Positions 33,340-46,385 of a stretch of 64,000 bases of DNA are shown in pieces; position 1 is the first letter of the stretch, and every line of letters begins with the position of its first letter. The position numbers were made by a program, and so were the translations under genes. The stretch is from Hyposmocoma kahamanoa. Lineage: Eukaryota > Arthropoda > Insecta > Lepidoptera > Cosmopterigidae. The stretch is taken from positions 4,544,693 through 4,608,692 of the forward strand of contig NW_020653711.1 of assembly GCF_003589595.1 (NCBI RefSeq). Direction: 5' to 3'. Below the pieces are notes generated by a model, which had not been told where the DNA came from, did no database searches, and saw only the letters and a program-made list of their open reading frames with translations.

Positions 33340-34570
33340 AATAGTAAACTGATCCTTTAGTTGACGATTGTGTTGTTTCGTTATTAAAAATATGATATAT
33401 TATTTAGTTCTTTGACACACATATTATACATACAGATAAAAAAGTGGAGGACGACAAATCAATTTTGGTCAATGAAAACACGTATATGTCTACGTAATGT
33501 TCTATTACCGTTTTCCCACTATATTAAACCACCACAAAAATGCCCACTAAAGTTACCCACTACAACTATATAATAATAAATATTTATTTTCATTTAACAG
33601 TTATGTAGAGAAATACAAAATAGTAAGTTATAATATAAGGCTTAGGAAAAAATTGTACCTTGCAATTTATGTAAGGTCTAAGCATACAGCTCCTTACTTA
33701 CCCCACAGATAACATAAGTTAGAGCCAATGAACGTTGGTGAATAATAAGTAAGAAGTACCTACCAAAAAGTACAAGGTTAAATCTGTTTACAGGAGTCCG
33801 GTACACGTCGACGCCGGAAAGCGATATTGTCGTATCTCGAAAAATAGGACTTTACACCAGAGCCGAAAAACTATTTCAAAAAATTATTTCTCTTTAATTT
33901 GAATTAGTAGAAAGTCAATTTTTATGGATGATGTATATAATAATACTTTACAAGTACCACTAGCGGGGCAATGCCTTTATTTTTTTCCATCATCTAAAGT
34001 CAATGCCTACACGTCGCTCAGAGGGTAGAATTGAAGCATCGGGAACAACAAGGCTGTTCGGCATCCGGAGCCTGTTTTGATGTTATTGCATCAAAACACG
34101 TAAAACACTATCAGTGTCTTCTGACGACAACCCATTTCGATCTCCCTTCTAGATGGCGTAAGTTTCATTCATTTAGAAGGTGGCGCTCCGCCCTTGTTGC
34201 AAGGATTATAAATGTGCGTGTAAATTTCGGACACATTACCACCTGCAGTTTGTAAAATCTTATTTTAATGTAAAAAAATGGCTGAAACGATCGACTTCAT
34301 CCTCAACATGGAGTGTCTAGGAGGCCAGTCAGACCTGCTGATTTTGTCGATTCATTTCAATCCAGCAATGTAATGAATTATATAAAAATACGTTTTGAGT
34401 TTTATTCAATGGAACTTTTGAATAAGACTGATTCACAATTTAATCCTTAAAAACCATTGATAAAACAAACGCCCAATTAATTTATCGGTTTGGTGCAACA
34501 AGGGTGGATAACACAAGGGAAAAATTGTTAAAAAAATATGTTCTAATGTTTCTAATTGTTTTAAAATAAC
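33340..34570. other. Spacer, no gene seen
   Basis: AT-rich. A short GC-richer stretch at 34020-34260 has a 74-codon frame without recognisable domain. A repeated phrase cccactac occurs at 33541-33563. Confidence 0.45.
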
Positions 34571-34579
34571 AATAACAAC

Positions 34580-34807
34580 CATTGACTTACAATTATATGG
34601 ACGTCGGGTCCGCGCTAAAAAGTGTCCGCAATTGTAAGGCGCTAAAATCGTATACAGAGCGCCAAACTCCGCTTTAGTCTTCATTTGTCCGACTGACAGC
34701 GCGATACTGCGATGACATTACAATTTAAATTTCGAATAGGTTGACTTGGGACATTTTTTTCGTGATTTTTGTATTAGACCCGTCGTCCATTTATTTGTAA
34801 GTCAATG
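34580..34807. mobile_element. hAT-type MITE, 228 bp
   Basis: TIR cattgacttacaa / ttgtaagtcaatg, flanked by an 8-bp target duplication ATAACAAC (34572-34579 and 34808-34815). Nearly identical to 36909-37136. Confidence 0.9.
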
Positions 34808-34964
34808 ATAACAACTGAATCTTTAGCTAAAACATAGGACAAATAAATAATAAAGTATTTATAATTTATAGTATGACTCTTATGGGTATAACCCTTGGTA
34901 GTACTTACACATTGACATTTTTATGCCAGCGGATTAGCACCTCGCAAGTTTTTTTTTATAATAT

Positions 34965-35195
34965 CAAGGGACAGGACGAACAAGTCGTGCGCTTAATGGT
35001 AAACTAAACGCCTGTCCATAACAGTTGCAGTGCCACTCAGCTCTTTAAATCACAATGATCTGAGGCGCACTGCTACTGCGCCTGTCACCCTGAGACATAA
35101 ATTGACAAGTCCTATGTGCCTGTAATTTCACCAGAATCCTTACCCTTCAAAACCGGAACACAGTAATGCCGACATTACTGCTTGGCGGCAGAAAT
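34965..35195 (+). repeat. S3 repeat
   Basis: Contains gaacaagtcgtgcgcttaat, cacccttacccttc-type block and attactgcttggcggcagaa. Confidence 0.75.
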
Positions 35196-35274
35196 AGAAA
35201 AGTTTGCACATAATTGTAACGTTACGTGATGTATATACATATAACAAAATTATATTTGAAACAGAAAAATATTG

Positions 35275-35510
35275 AAGAGATAGATTTCTCACAGATGGCG
35301 CTACTGCAAAAAAGTCGTTATAAAGCCAAACAGAGATCTGCAACAAGCACATAGACAAATTTGTAAGGTCCGCTGGTCCGTTCCGTGGTTGAGTTGGCAT
35401 AGCGTCTGACACGGTTTGCTAGAAGATCTTGGTTCGGATTCAGCTGGATCGAAGGAATTTTTTTCTAAGTGTTCGATCTTTGTATTAATAATTACAAAAA
35501 AATATTTTAA
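35275..35510 (+). repeat. tRNA-derived SINE, family S2
   Basis: A body start with cagatggcgctac and aacaagcacatagac is followed by a tRNA-like part (gttggcatagcgtctgacac, ggttcggattc B box) and the tail gtattaataattac. Confidence 0.7.
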
Positions 35511-35775
35511 ATACCCAGTGGTGGTGCGAAATGAAGATGTTACAATACCGATAAGTAGTGGACAGTATTTTTGCGATTTTAATTACATTAAAAGCTACTT
35601 GTACTACGAGTAACTGCACTTGCAAGTAGCGTCCTATAAGGTTTGGAACAAGTATATAGTGGTAGGTCGAAGATGTCAGGGGAAATGATATGAACTTGCG
35701 CATTCACCTTTTCTTTCGTTGCGCTGGCAGCAATTTCGCCTAGATACGGCCGCCACAGGAGGAAAAATAATAATA

Positions 35776-35956
35776 ACGCACTCAACATAGCTCCGCACTA
35801 GGAAAACCCTATGTCGCGGATGCCATAGACAACCACAAATTAAACCCAAACTCACAAGAGAAATAAATGTAGGCCATACTAATATTTCTCTCGGCCCGGG
35901 GAATCAAACCTGGGACCTCTGCGTGATAGGCATGGTAACCGTTCAGCCACAGAGGC
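35776..35956 (-). repeat. tRNA-derived SINE, family S1
   Basis: Reverse-strand copy with the tRNA-like head at 35956 and B box at about 35908. It has small internal deletions. Confidence 0.85.
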
Positions 35957-36457
35957 AGTATAACATATTATAGTATAAAATATAGTGTTCTTTATGAAAA
36001 AGTTACTTTCGTCTTCTGGTAACAAATGAACTAAATAACAATTAATCAGTGCTAATATATCAGTATACAAAACTGATGTCAGAGCAGGATACATAACATC
36101 AAAATTTTTCATAAATTATGACATATAAATAATTTATAGTCGAAATTATACATTTCTCAAATAGGTCATACTAGTAACATTACACGACATAATTATTTGT
36201 TATAATTCAGTAATCATTAGAACCGTCATGTCATCATTTTAAAAATAGTCTGGTGTGATGACGAAAAAAACCATATCGACCTCGTATACAAACAAATTGA
36301 AGGTACTTTTTAGTTCAATCTTGTACGGGTTAGCATTCTACATTAAAATTAATAAAAAAAGTGTACACGTTTGTTCTTTTTTACATTTCATCGACAACCG
36401 TTTTGATTAAACAAAGTTCTGTTTCATATTTACAGTCCCTATGTAAGGATTGAAATA

Positions 36458-39400
36458 TTAATCTAAACTCAAAGTTCGGAATGTACCAGGCATGCCCAAG
36501 TGCTGATCGTTGAAAGTATCCACTGGTCGAAGATTTTCATTAGTGCAGGCTTCATTCATTTCGTTTCTGTGTTTCGTAAACTCTTCTGAACTTAATTCTT
36601 CTATCCAATCATCTGAAACGCAGAAATAAAATAATTTTCTCAAACATGCTCAAACAATGTTTACATTACTTTCAAAAACCTAACTTGAAAGTTTGTCTTT
36701 TATGGACCGTGCGACTTTTTCCCGACCAAGGCCTGCAAATTTTATATGAAAATCCATTACTGTCCACTTCTTTAAACTTTTAAATCTACCTATGTAAACA
36801 AGCAAAATGAAAACTCATACAGCCAACTGTCAAGTGTTCGTAATTGCATCGTAATTTAATGGTATTTTTTTTAAAAAAAGGCGGTAAAATAGATTAAAGC
36901 CATCGAATCATTGACTTACAATTATATGGACGTCGGGTCTGCGCTAAAAAGTGTCCGCACTTGTAAGGCGCTAAAATCGTATACAGAGCGCGACACTCCG
37001 CTTTAGTCTTCATTTGTTCTACGGACAGCGCGATACTGCGATGACATTACAATTTAAATTTCGAATAGGTTGACTTGGGACATTTTTTTCGTGGTTTTTG
37101 TATTAGACCCGTCGTCCATTTATTTGTAAGTCAATGCATCGAATACATAAACACGATGACTAAAGCATTGTTTTGTTTTTTTGGCCTTTTTTTCTGTTCG
37201 TCGCAAAATAAATTCTAGAGAGAAGAGCGTTAACGAAAATGCTTGGAAATACTGTCAAATGTCAAATGTAATGTCAAATATTACTTTTAATTTTGATTAA
37301 CATTTTTTTTTTTACTTTTTTATTACACATCTTCTCTTTAGTGTTCTATTATTATTTCCTCAAATTGTTTGAGAAAATCACTATATAAGCCTCGGCGGGA
37401 ACGGGGCTTGCTTGACTCGTATTAATATTAATAATACACGGCCTCGCTGACGCGCGACCTTGTAACTCATACTCGTCCAGCAGTCCCTTACTTAGCGACC
37501 TCTGCAATAATGTACTATTATATTATCACTTAAATAAGTGTGTACCGAAATTTAATTTAAATTGTCTTACCATGTAGCTCAGCCAGATTCTTTTCATTAC
37601 CGCCATAATCTTTGGGCAAAATTTCCTTAGGAACACGTTCGTGGAATTCTTCTACTGTCTTTGTGACGTATATTCGATTGCCTAATTTGGCACTGAGGAC
37701 TTGTTTGAAAATAGCGATTATTGCGTCTATGAGCTTCGATGTGGATAATAGGTAGATTCCTTTTATTCTTACTCCAAAGCCTTCCTGGAAAATTTATTTC
37801 ATGGTAAACAACAACATTGATTGCCCATATTTCTTGTAGTTACCGTTTATTTTTATCTTTTCTGTAAACATAGTAACCAATTATTCCATTCTGTTTTATG
37901 TATGGAAATAAAATCTACTACATTTAAAAAGTTTTGTTTAAAATATTTTATGCAATCGTTGGATGATAAATGCGTGTTCTAAAGTTGAGAACCGTGTAAA
38001 TTATAATAATGTAACTCAATCAATATTTAAAGATTATTTTTGTTAATAATCAACGTCAACAAACTATTGAAAGCCAACCAATCACTACAAAACAAAAAAC
38101 AAGACATAGAAGTGTCCATGATTGGCTAAGTACCGCTTAAATTTTAACCAATCAGGAAGAAGGAGAGCGCTTATATTGTTTTCTGTTTTGGAAATCATTA
38201 TAGTTCTATGTAGGTACAGAACTAAGTAGCGAGTAAATAGATTTTATAATTCTGGTTCAGATCTAAAAACCGTTTTTGTGATATGGTTTATGAAATTATA
38301 ATTGACATATTTTTTTCTGGAGTACAAAAAAAGCATTATCATCTCGCTGTTTCGATAACCAGTGACGTTGCTACTGCCACTCTTTATCGAATATAATGAA
38401 TAAATTAAAAATATATTTAATTAAATTTTTTTTAATTAACTAATATAATGACACTTAAGTCCCCGACACGACGTTAAACTATCGCACAATTCTCACGAAG
38501 TGTGTAACGTCAACTATGGTACGGAGTTGTGGCTTAGAGTGGCGGCGGAAGAATGGCTAGTCCATCAACAGTGGCGCTCACAAGCCAAGTCCGAAAGATT
38601 ACTACTCACCTGCCAACACGCACTGGACGAGTGAGCCAGGTTAACGAGATCTAGAGCGTAGCATACTGGGTGTAATATTAGTCGACCATGTCACGAACAA
38701 CAAGCTACGCTCACAAACCCAAATTGTCGATGTAGCTCAGAAGGCGGAAAAGTTGAAGTGGAACTGGCTGTGGTCATATCTACCGTATGCCGAATAAGTT
38801 GTGGGCTAGGATAACAACAGAGTGGAAGCCCCACAACTCTAGTAGGAGACGCGGTAGACCCTGTCGGCGATGGCGGGATGACTTAGAATCTTTTTTAAAT
38901 GACTGGTCAGATGTTGCCCAAGATCGACAGCAATGAGAAAAGATGGGGGAGACCTTTGTCCAATAGTAGGATAAAACGGTCTCATAAAAAACATGATACT
39001 TACTATAATTGTTGTCGCTATATGACCCAGTTCTAAGATATTTATCTTACTGGCAAACTCCAAAATGTTTACATCTTTATAATCATTAAATATGATATAG
39101 CCGTTCACGTAGTCGTGTACTCGGAGGTAGTCAAAATACTGAAAATGGTGGAAATATTGGATTTAAAAAACATACGCAGGGTGTATTAAGTCAACATCAA
39201 ACCTTAACATACAAAAAATTAATCCCCAAATAAAACCCAAAAAATTAAATAGAACTAAAGTTGTTTATTCTGGAGTACAAAAGTAGCATAAAGGGTTATG
39301 GCGTCGACTATTTACATTAGGTTACCTTTATTTGTAACAATTCAATGTTATTAATATTATACTATACTTATTATAATATACGCACACAAATCTCATATAA

Positions 39401-41377
39401 TATACAGAAATATAGTATTTTTGCAATCGATCCAAAAGCAAAGACAAACAAATGGCATGCAAGTTTTTCACACGTCCATTATAATATTCAAGTTATAATA
39501 TTATATTTTAATTAACGAGTATTTTGTGTACATTATAAGCGTAATGATATCTCTCGTATTTCGATTCATCCCGTGAACACTACGCCAACTAAATTTTTGG
39601 TCATTTTCTGTTTTTAATGTGAACAACCTTATTTATTTCCTAATGTTATGCTCCTAGAATTTTGTTTCTTTATTTTTTTCACAAAATTCGGGCAAAACAA
39701 TATTAGTAAATATATATGGCTGATTACATTAAAAACAGAAAATGACCAAAAATTAATTTGACGTAGTGTTCATTGTAGGTATCGATTTATGAAATAATCG
39801 TGTGGGCACACATAACAATTACACCCTGTATAATCTGTACGTTCGGTAAAAATACTGTTTTTCCTTTTTTGAGACGGGACGTGCACCTGGTGATAGGCGA
39901 CACGCCTGTCCATAGCAGTTGCAGTTGGGACACTGTCACTGCGCACATCACACTGTGACTGTAATTGACATGTCTCATGTACCTGTAATTTCATCAGCAC
40001 CCTTAACCCTTCAAAACTGAAACGTAGTAATGCTCACATTACTGCTTGGCAGTAGAAATAAGTAAGTTCTTATTGCGATGGAATTACACGATTTAATTCC
40101 GCCTTCCCCTTTTTCATCACCGAGGGACAAGGCCTAGGCTTAGGCTCGACCCCTATTTTGTGGATATTCCAAAGATTCGCACCAAGTGTTACGCTTCCAC
40201 ATTTATATGGCGAACGGCTATGGAGTGGAATTCCCTGCCTGCAGACTTGTTCCTTGAACGTTATAACGTTGGCCTTTTCAAAGTGAGAGTAAATAGGCAT
40301 TATTTAGGTGTACATGCTAAATCGTCGACCTCATCATTACTTTCCATCAGGTGAGATGGAGGTCAAATGCACACTTACATTTTATATAAAAAAAGCATTA
40401 GAGCTAAATATTGTGTTAACGCGATTCATCTAACTAAAATAAACTAAACTTACAGGTAAACAAAAAAAAAGAAAAGAAATATTTACTATAATTAAAGCCC
40501 TGTACATGTCAGTGAAATCTTTTGCGTCAAATAACTTGTTGAATCTTAAAACAATTATTCTGCAATAGTCCTTCGTTAAAGTAGGTAGAGGGGCCAGTGT
40601 CCTGGAATCATTAGAAATTAAAATATTAAAAGAAAAGCTAATTAAGGTTCATAATATAATGCACGTATGAATTTCTGTATGAGTTAAAGCTTCAAATTAT
40701 CTTACAGTTTTTCACCGAATAAATGGTTAAAATCATTCTTCAAGTCATAATTTCCAAACAAACTTTTTACAAAAGTTCGCAAGGTGCACACTTTGTCTAA
40801 CCGCTTCTTAGCTCTTTCTACAGAGCCTTTGCTACAGATTAGTGTTATTTCCAAATAATCTCGAGCTGCAACAATGCAGACAGACGTAAATGTAAATGTG
40901 TTGTCGTAATAGGAAAATAAAAGAGAGATTTGATTAAACATATCTAATATTACTTGTGTGAAAAAATAAAGTCTGAGTTTAATTTTTTTTATTGAATTGA
41001 CATTAAATGATTTTTTAAGTGAAATTACTTCACTAGTTTGTTTATAACTATTAATACAAAGATCGACAATTAGAAAAAAAATCCTCGATCCGGCCGAAAT
41101 CGAACCGAATATCAATTCAATAAATATTGAATAATAGTTTCTGAAAAGAAGACTTGGCAAAAGCGTAAAGAGAACGTGAAGGAATATAACAAAGAACAAA
41201 AAGTAATGACTCACGAAAGTCCTTCTTGACGAAATGTTGCTGTTTCTTAATCCATTCCTCCAGAATATCGATTGCTTCCTTCATCCTTCCTGGTCCGTCT
41301 AAGTCCCATGACTTGCGAATAACTTTCAGGGTGTCTGGTGGAAATTTCAAAACTGGACTTTTTGGCAAAGTTTCCAT
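36458..41377 (-). CDS. CRAL-TRIO domain protein, unit C (intact, six exons)
   Basis: In transcript order the exons are 41377-41215, 40865-40706, 40601-40487, 39138-39004, 37784-37571 and 36612-36458. They sum to 942 bp (313 residues, stop TAA), with lengths and phases identical to unit A. All introns begin GT and end AG. The N-terminal helical region holds DLDGPGRMKEAIDILEEW (exon 1) and TLRTFVKSLFGNYDL (exon 2). The lipid-binding fold runs through exons 3-5, with YFDYLRVHDY at the start of exon 4 and LPKDYGG near residues 247-253. By family it is a soluble carrier for a small lipophilic ligand of unknown identity. Intron 1 is only 349 bp here against 7.9 kb in unit A. Introns 3-5 hold LINE fragments and, in intron 5, a hAT-type MITE (36909-37136). 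Its minus orientation faces units A and B. Confidence 0.9.
36909..37136. mobile_element. hAT-type MITE, 228 bp, in intron 5 of unit C
   Basis: Same ends and length as the copy at 34580, flanked by a different 8-bp target duplication CATCGAAT (36901-36908 and 37137-37144). Confidence 0.92.
38490..38985 (+). pseudogene. LINE RT C-terminal fragment in intron 4 of unit C
   Basis: Plus strand, with breaks: RSILGVILVDHVTNNKLRSQ, VAQKAEKLKWNW and RRRGRPCRRWRDDLESF, ending QQWEKMGETFVQ. This is a well-known lepidopteran LINE polymerase tail. Confidence 0.78.
39865..40080 (+). repeat. S3 repeat
   Basis: Contains tgataggcgacacgcctgtc, tttcatcagcacccttaac and attactgcttggcagtagaa. It lies in intron 3 of unit C. 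Confidence 0.7.
40160..40395 (+). pseudogene. LINE RT C-terminal fragment in intron 3 of unit C
   Basis: Plus-strand frame with WRTAMEWNSLPADLFLERYN and VGLFKVRVNRHYLG. It matches the usual RT tail pattern W-N-S-L-P ... F-K-x-x-V-x-x-x-Y. Confidence 0.72.
40985..41130 (-). repeat. SINE family S2, partial, in intron 1 of unit C
   Basis: Contains the tail complement gaaattacttcactagtttg and a B-box complement (ccgaaatcgaacc). Confidence 0.6.
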
Positions 41378-41624
41378 TTTTCTCTATTTTAAAGAACTTT
41401 GATATTTGTGTTGATAATGTCGACACGCTCGTATGCACACAAGTTTATTCACTAAATTTCATAATCATACAGTGGTGGTTCGTAAAAGCGAAACACGTAA
41501 AAAGTCATAACTCGATCGTAACAGCGAAGCAAAACGTAGGGCGCACATTCGCTATCGAAACTAAGTATCAACTGGTGCTGCGAGATCGAGTCACGTAGGA
41601 GCCTTAGCCGGTAGCTTGATGAGT

Positions 41625-42090
41625 TTTTTTTTATAATATCAAGTGACGAGACGAATAAAGGTCTATCCACACATATCCGGGCTGTGCCCGGGCCGTGGCC
41701 GGGACGTGGACAGGCCGTGCTCCGTTAGGGGCTCAAAAAAATATCGTTGTGTACATTTTGTATGAACTCGTTCACACATGTCCGCGTTCGGGCCGGGGCC
41801 GGGACGGGCCCGCGGTTCATGCAAACCAGCACGCCCCGTCCACGTCCAGGGCACGGCCCGGATATGTATGGATAGTCCTTTAGTCGTGCGTCTGATGGTA
41901 AGTTACCCTCCTGTCCATAACAGTTACAGTGCCACTCAGAGCTTTAAATTGCAAAGATCTGAGGGGCACTACCACTGCGCCCGTCACCCTGAGACATGAG
42001 TTGACAAGTCCCATGTGCCCGTAATTTCACCAGCACCCTTACCCTTCAAAACCGGAACACAGTAATGTTCATATTACTGCTTGGCGGCTA
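41625..42090 (+). repeat. S3 repeat split by a TIR MITE
   Basis: S3 starts ataatatcaagtgacgagac (41631), is interrupted at about 41657, and resumes at 41882 (gtcgtgcgtctgatggtaag) to 42085. A reverse S3 piece follows at 42090-42190. Confidence 0.75.
41657..41881. mobile_element. GC-rich TIR MITE, 225 bp
   Basis: Ends aggtctatccacacatatcc and ggatatgtatggatagtcct are imperfect inverted repeats of about 33 bp. The interior is rich in ggccggg/cccggcc. It lies upstream of unit C exon 1. Confidence 0.75.
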
Positions 42091-43058
42091 TGACTTGTCA
42101 ACTGATGTCTCAGGGTCACGAGAACAGTGGCAGTGGCTCTCAAACCTTTGCGATTCAAAGCTCTGAGCGGTAATGCATCTGCATTTTTTGATGTTAAAAG
42201 AGAATTTTACGTATAGCCATCCTTACCTATGAATTAAATACCTTTGAATTCCTTGTCCTTTTGTTAAGGAAATTAATCATAAGATTATATATTAAAATAA
42301 AACATAATACCATAAACATAATACATCGTCAAAATCTTCACAAAAACTTGCTCTTAAATCTAGAAATACTTCGGTATAAATTCAAAATTTAACACATTTT
42401 TACACATAGTAATTGAAACTGTTTTCTTTGGAAAACGATATCGTTTCTTAAATTTATGTTCATCTAACTGGAGCAGTGGATCGTATCGTTTTTTGTTCTT
42501 TGCGCGCTTCCGTCTAAAGTACCGCAAATCTGCTATATCATGCCAAAAATTTTCATTTTTTTCACAATTGAACTAAAAATTTCTCACAATATAAATTAAA
42601 ACATATCTGCCTATCTCATTGACGTTTTCTAACCCGCTAACAGCTGATTAATGTCAGCCATCTTTTTAGTTAGCGAGTTAAACAAGATTCCTAGTGTGTA
42701 TAAGTTGACAGCTATTTAAACAAGAAATTAATCAATCATTTAGCACTAATCAACGTTTATAGGTAAGATTTTATTTAAAGAATTGTTTAAAGCGTTATTT
42801 AAAGTTAAATAGTGTTTATAAGTAAGGCTGTAAGTGAACTACAACTAATGTTACATTTGTGACCTCTTTTATCGCCATCCCACCTTTTTACCACCCTTTT
42901 TATGTCTCCTGGTCACCTACTTTGAAATTTTTAATAGTTCTTAAATTTCTTTTTCTTCTTCGTCACTTTTCGTCTTTCCATCGCCACTCTCTACTAAATT
43001 TTCGAAGCGAGCACACGTGCTTGACTTGGCATTAAATTCTGACCAATCATGTCACATA

Positions 43059-43316
43059 ATTCTGTCGTCCGCTAACAAAACGCTAAGTGACAAAATAATG
43101 TTTGAGATATCATAAAAAGCCATAACCCAGTTTTAGAATATTGAAATTGTTTAACGATATTTTAGCTATGCATCGTTAGGGTAAGTTCCGATAAGTCGAA
43201 CGTGTTTACTAATTTTAACTATTTTTAGACAATTTTGTGCTCTAATTTTTCTTTATAAAACGGATATTTGACAATTTGTCACTTAGCCGTGTTTTAGTTA
43301 GTGGACGACAGTATTA
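43059..43316. mobile_element. TIR element, 258 bp
   Basis: Ends ctgtcgtccgctaac..gctaagtgacaaa and tttgtcacttagc..gttagtggacgacag are inverted over about 37 bp. A truncated relative lies reversed at 56527-56763. Confidence 0.75.
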
Positions 43317-43779
43317 AATACTTTACATAAGTTCCTTTATTAGTATAACCTGTATTTAATTTAAGTACGGAGTGTTTTATACCATTGTACCTGTTTTTAT
43401 ATCATTACAATACAATACAAATATTTTTTTAGTGCACACGGACGAATACATAATAACAATACAAAAAAAGTTAAAATTACAGGTACAACAGGCGGTCTTA
43501 TTGCTAAAAAGCAATCTCTTCCAGGCATCCTTCGGGTTACAGGAAAAACAGTAAGATAAAATTATTTGAGGGCCCAACAGAATACACATATTGCACATAT
43601 ACAAATGAAGAAGAAAATATTAATAATATAAATACTAAATAATAATATTAATGATAATGTGGGAATTCCACAGTTTTATGCTTTTAACCTTGAAGGAGTT
43701 AGAATAAAAGTTAGAAGAGTGGGTAGAACAATGTAAAGAAAGAGTAAGAGAAGACCGTAAGGTGCAACTGAGTGTAGTG

Positions 43780-44110
43780 CTATGATACACGAAACAATCT
43801 TGAGGTAGGGAGGAAAGGTGGAATCAAGAGAACAGAGTATAGAAGGGATAAAATGCGAAAGTTCCTACGACGACGAATGGGTAACCATCCAAGTTTGGAT
43901 CGAAAGTCTGAAACATGGTCAAATTTACGCAACCCAAAAATGAATCTAATGCATATGTTCTGCAACCGCTCCAGCTTATTTAGTAGACCCATTGTTTTGT
44001 TACAGGTTTCACGCCTTTACTTTACCTGTTCTTTTCCGTTCATGTACTCTTTCTTTATTTCTTCGAATGTTAAAGTCGGTAAACGAACTTGTTGAATTTC
44101 TACGACGCTT
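43780..44110 (-). pseudogene. LINE RT C-terminal fragment
   Basis: Minus-strand frame MGLLNKLERLQNICIRFIFG, then LRKFDHVSDFRSKLGWLPIR, typical of CR1/Jockey-type polymerase tails. Only about 70 codons are open. Confidence 0.78.
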
Positions 44111-45149
44111 TATTTGTCAATTTCTAGGCAATACTGAGTGTCCTGAACGTATCAGGCAATATGTCTGTTTTTCGTTTGGACTCATCACGAAAGTCTTCTG
44201 AACTAAACACATCAATAAACGTGACTAGAAAATCATATTGCCAACTTGTGAGATTTGTTCGTTAAATGGATATCGACTGTGAACTGGCAACCGGTACAGG
44301 GTCAAGAGCACGTCAAGCTTTACACTTAAGACTTAAAACCAACTGTATGCCTCTTACAATAAGAACGGTGAAAAGTTCAAAGTGTCAAGTTTGATGTGTC
44401 TTGACTGTACTATCTCGATTTTGATAATTTTACAAAATGAAGAAAATAATTGTTTGCATCATTTATATAGCATCTGGTTAGAAGCTAGTACAATTTGAAT
44501 GAAGTCGATTGTGGCGCCAAAATTAAATGAGTCTAAGATGGAATTTCTTGCAACGCTGCGGAGTATGAAATAATATAAAGTGAAACAAAAAACGTCTTTA
44601 GAAAATTGAAATAATACCGGTTGCCATTTCACAGTCGATATGTGTAAATCGAGTGTGTGGGTTCTCTTTTAAACTTTCACCTCTCAGACTTGTTTCCATG
44701 GTAAATAGGCATTAATTAAGTGTGAATGCTCGTTTATTCACTAGATATGATTTATTATGATCAATAGATACATTAAAAAGTTGCAGATCTAGTTAATCGG
44801 ACAAGGGTATATCAATTTGTGGTCAATTAAACGTGTCTATTAAATGTTTTTCCACTATCTTTTTTTATAATACTGATTAACGGCACGAACATGTCACCCG
44901 CTTGGTGGTAATTATAATTGCTAAGTCTTTCCTAAGTGCCATCGGATTCGAGTACACTTATATAAAAATGAACCATGTTCTTGAAGGTTTGAAGTTAAAA
45001 TAAGTTTTCGTATGATTTTTTGTAATCATACGACAGTATGAACAAAATTTACTTCGTGTCTGGTTTTCATGTCAGTAGCAAGTTTGGATTCTTATTATGT
45101 TACAAAAAAAAAACTAGATTAAAATAACAATTAAACAGCGGTAACATAA

Positions 45150-45600
45150 GTACTTAGGATTATAGGTTGATACGAATTTCAACTGGAAATTGCATGTTGG
45201 GGAACTTTGCAAAAATCTTAGGGCCGTTGTAGGAAAGTGCTATCATGTAAAAAATGCATTGCATAAGCGAACATTGCTAATAGTGTGGTATGCGTTGGGA
45301 GATTCTTTAATAAATTATAGTGTAAATGTTTATGGTCCTACCTTCAATACTTACCTGGACAAAGTCAAGAGCCTACAAACAAGATAAATTAAATATTTAG
45401 TAAACAATAAAATAAAACGCGTAAGGGTGATTATAACAAATTATATTATTATCTTAAAAAGTATATTTTTGGCAGTAGCCAGTCCATTTGAAATCGAAAT
45501 ACCAAATTGCATTAGATAATTATTGTAGTAATGAATTAAAAATACCAGTTTCCAATAAATATAAGACCAAAAGAACAAAAAATAAATAATTAAGTAACAA
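45150..45600 (+). pseudogene. LINE RT C-terminal fragment
   Basis: The plus strand reads DTNFNWKLHVGELCKNLRAV, KCYHVKNALHKRTLLIVWYA and LDKVKSLQTR, the part after the RT palm in Jockey/CR1-type elements. An AT-rich tail follows to about 45600. Confidence 0.78.
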
Positions 45601-45614
45601 TTACATTGATATTA

Positions 45615-45935
45615 CAATACGTCTAGTAGCAGTAGAGCTCGTTGTGAAAGAGTTCGTCTATGGTAGTATTGCCACCTTCCCTATTTTTGCCACCAAGCAG
45701 TAATGTCAGCATTACTGTGTTCCGGTTTTGAAGGGTAAGGGTGCCGGTGAAATTACAGGCATATGGGACTTGTCAACTTATGTCTCAGGGTGATGGGCGC
45801 AGTGGTAGTGCCCCTCAGATTTTTGCAATTTAAAGCTCTGAGTGGCACTGTAACTGGTATGGACAGGCGTGTAGCTTACCGTCAGGCGCACGGCTTGTTC
45901 GTCCCGTCACTTGACATAATTATAAAAAAATTTAA
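45615..45935 (-). repeat. S3 repeat, reverse full copy
   Basis: Complement of the S3 blocks: tgttccggttttgaagggta, atgggacttgtcaacttatg, atggacaggcgtgtagctta. Confidence 0.8.
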
Positions 45936-46204
45936 GTCCTCGTTTTTTTGCAATGTAGTATATTTGCGCAACGTTGGTTTTCTTGGCTATTACGTTTTTA
46001 AATTTTCGTTGTTGTTCAATTTTTTGCAATTGATTTACGTTTACGCAATATAATTTACATAATTTTTAATTTGCGCATTGGAACACACTGTAGCACGTAA
46101 TACATGGTCCGTTGAGTATGAACATTTTTTTTACGAATCTCTAATAACTATAGAACAAAACTTGTTAATATAATACTTGTGAAGTACCAAATTCAATTAT
46201 TTTT

Positions 46205-46385
46205 TTTGATACCAAGTGGTCGGACGAACAAGTCTTGTGCCCAGTGTTAATTGACACATCAGTCCATAGCAGTTGCACTGCCACTCAGAATTTTAAATCG
46301 CTAAAATCTGAGGGACACTGCCTCTGCGCCTGTCACCCTGAGACATTAAGTTGACAAGTCCCATGTCAATGTAAATTCATCTTGG
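46205..46385 (+). repeat. S3 repeat, partial
   Basis: Contains gataccaagtggtcggacga, ctgtcaccctgagac and gttgacaagtcccatg. Confidence 0.72.

Noticed and set aside
41247..41438. Alternative upstream start for unit C
   Set aside because: The ORF is in a different frame from the CRAL-TRIO coding frame, and the ATG at 41377 matches unit A.
41663..41999. Arg/Gly/Pro-rich ORFs on both strands
   Set aside because: They arise from the GC-rich interior and ends of the TIR MITE at 41657-41881.
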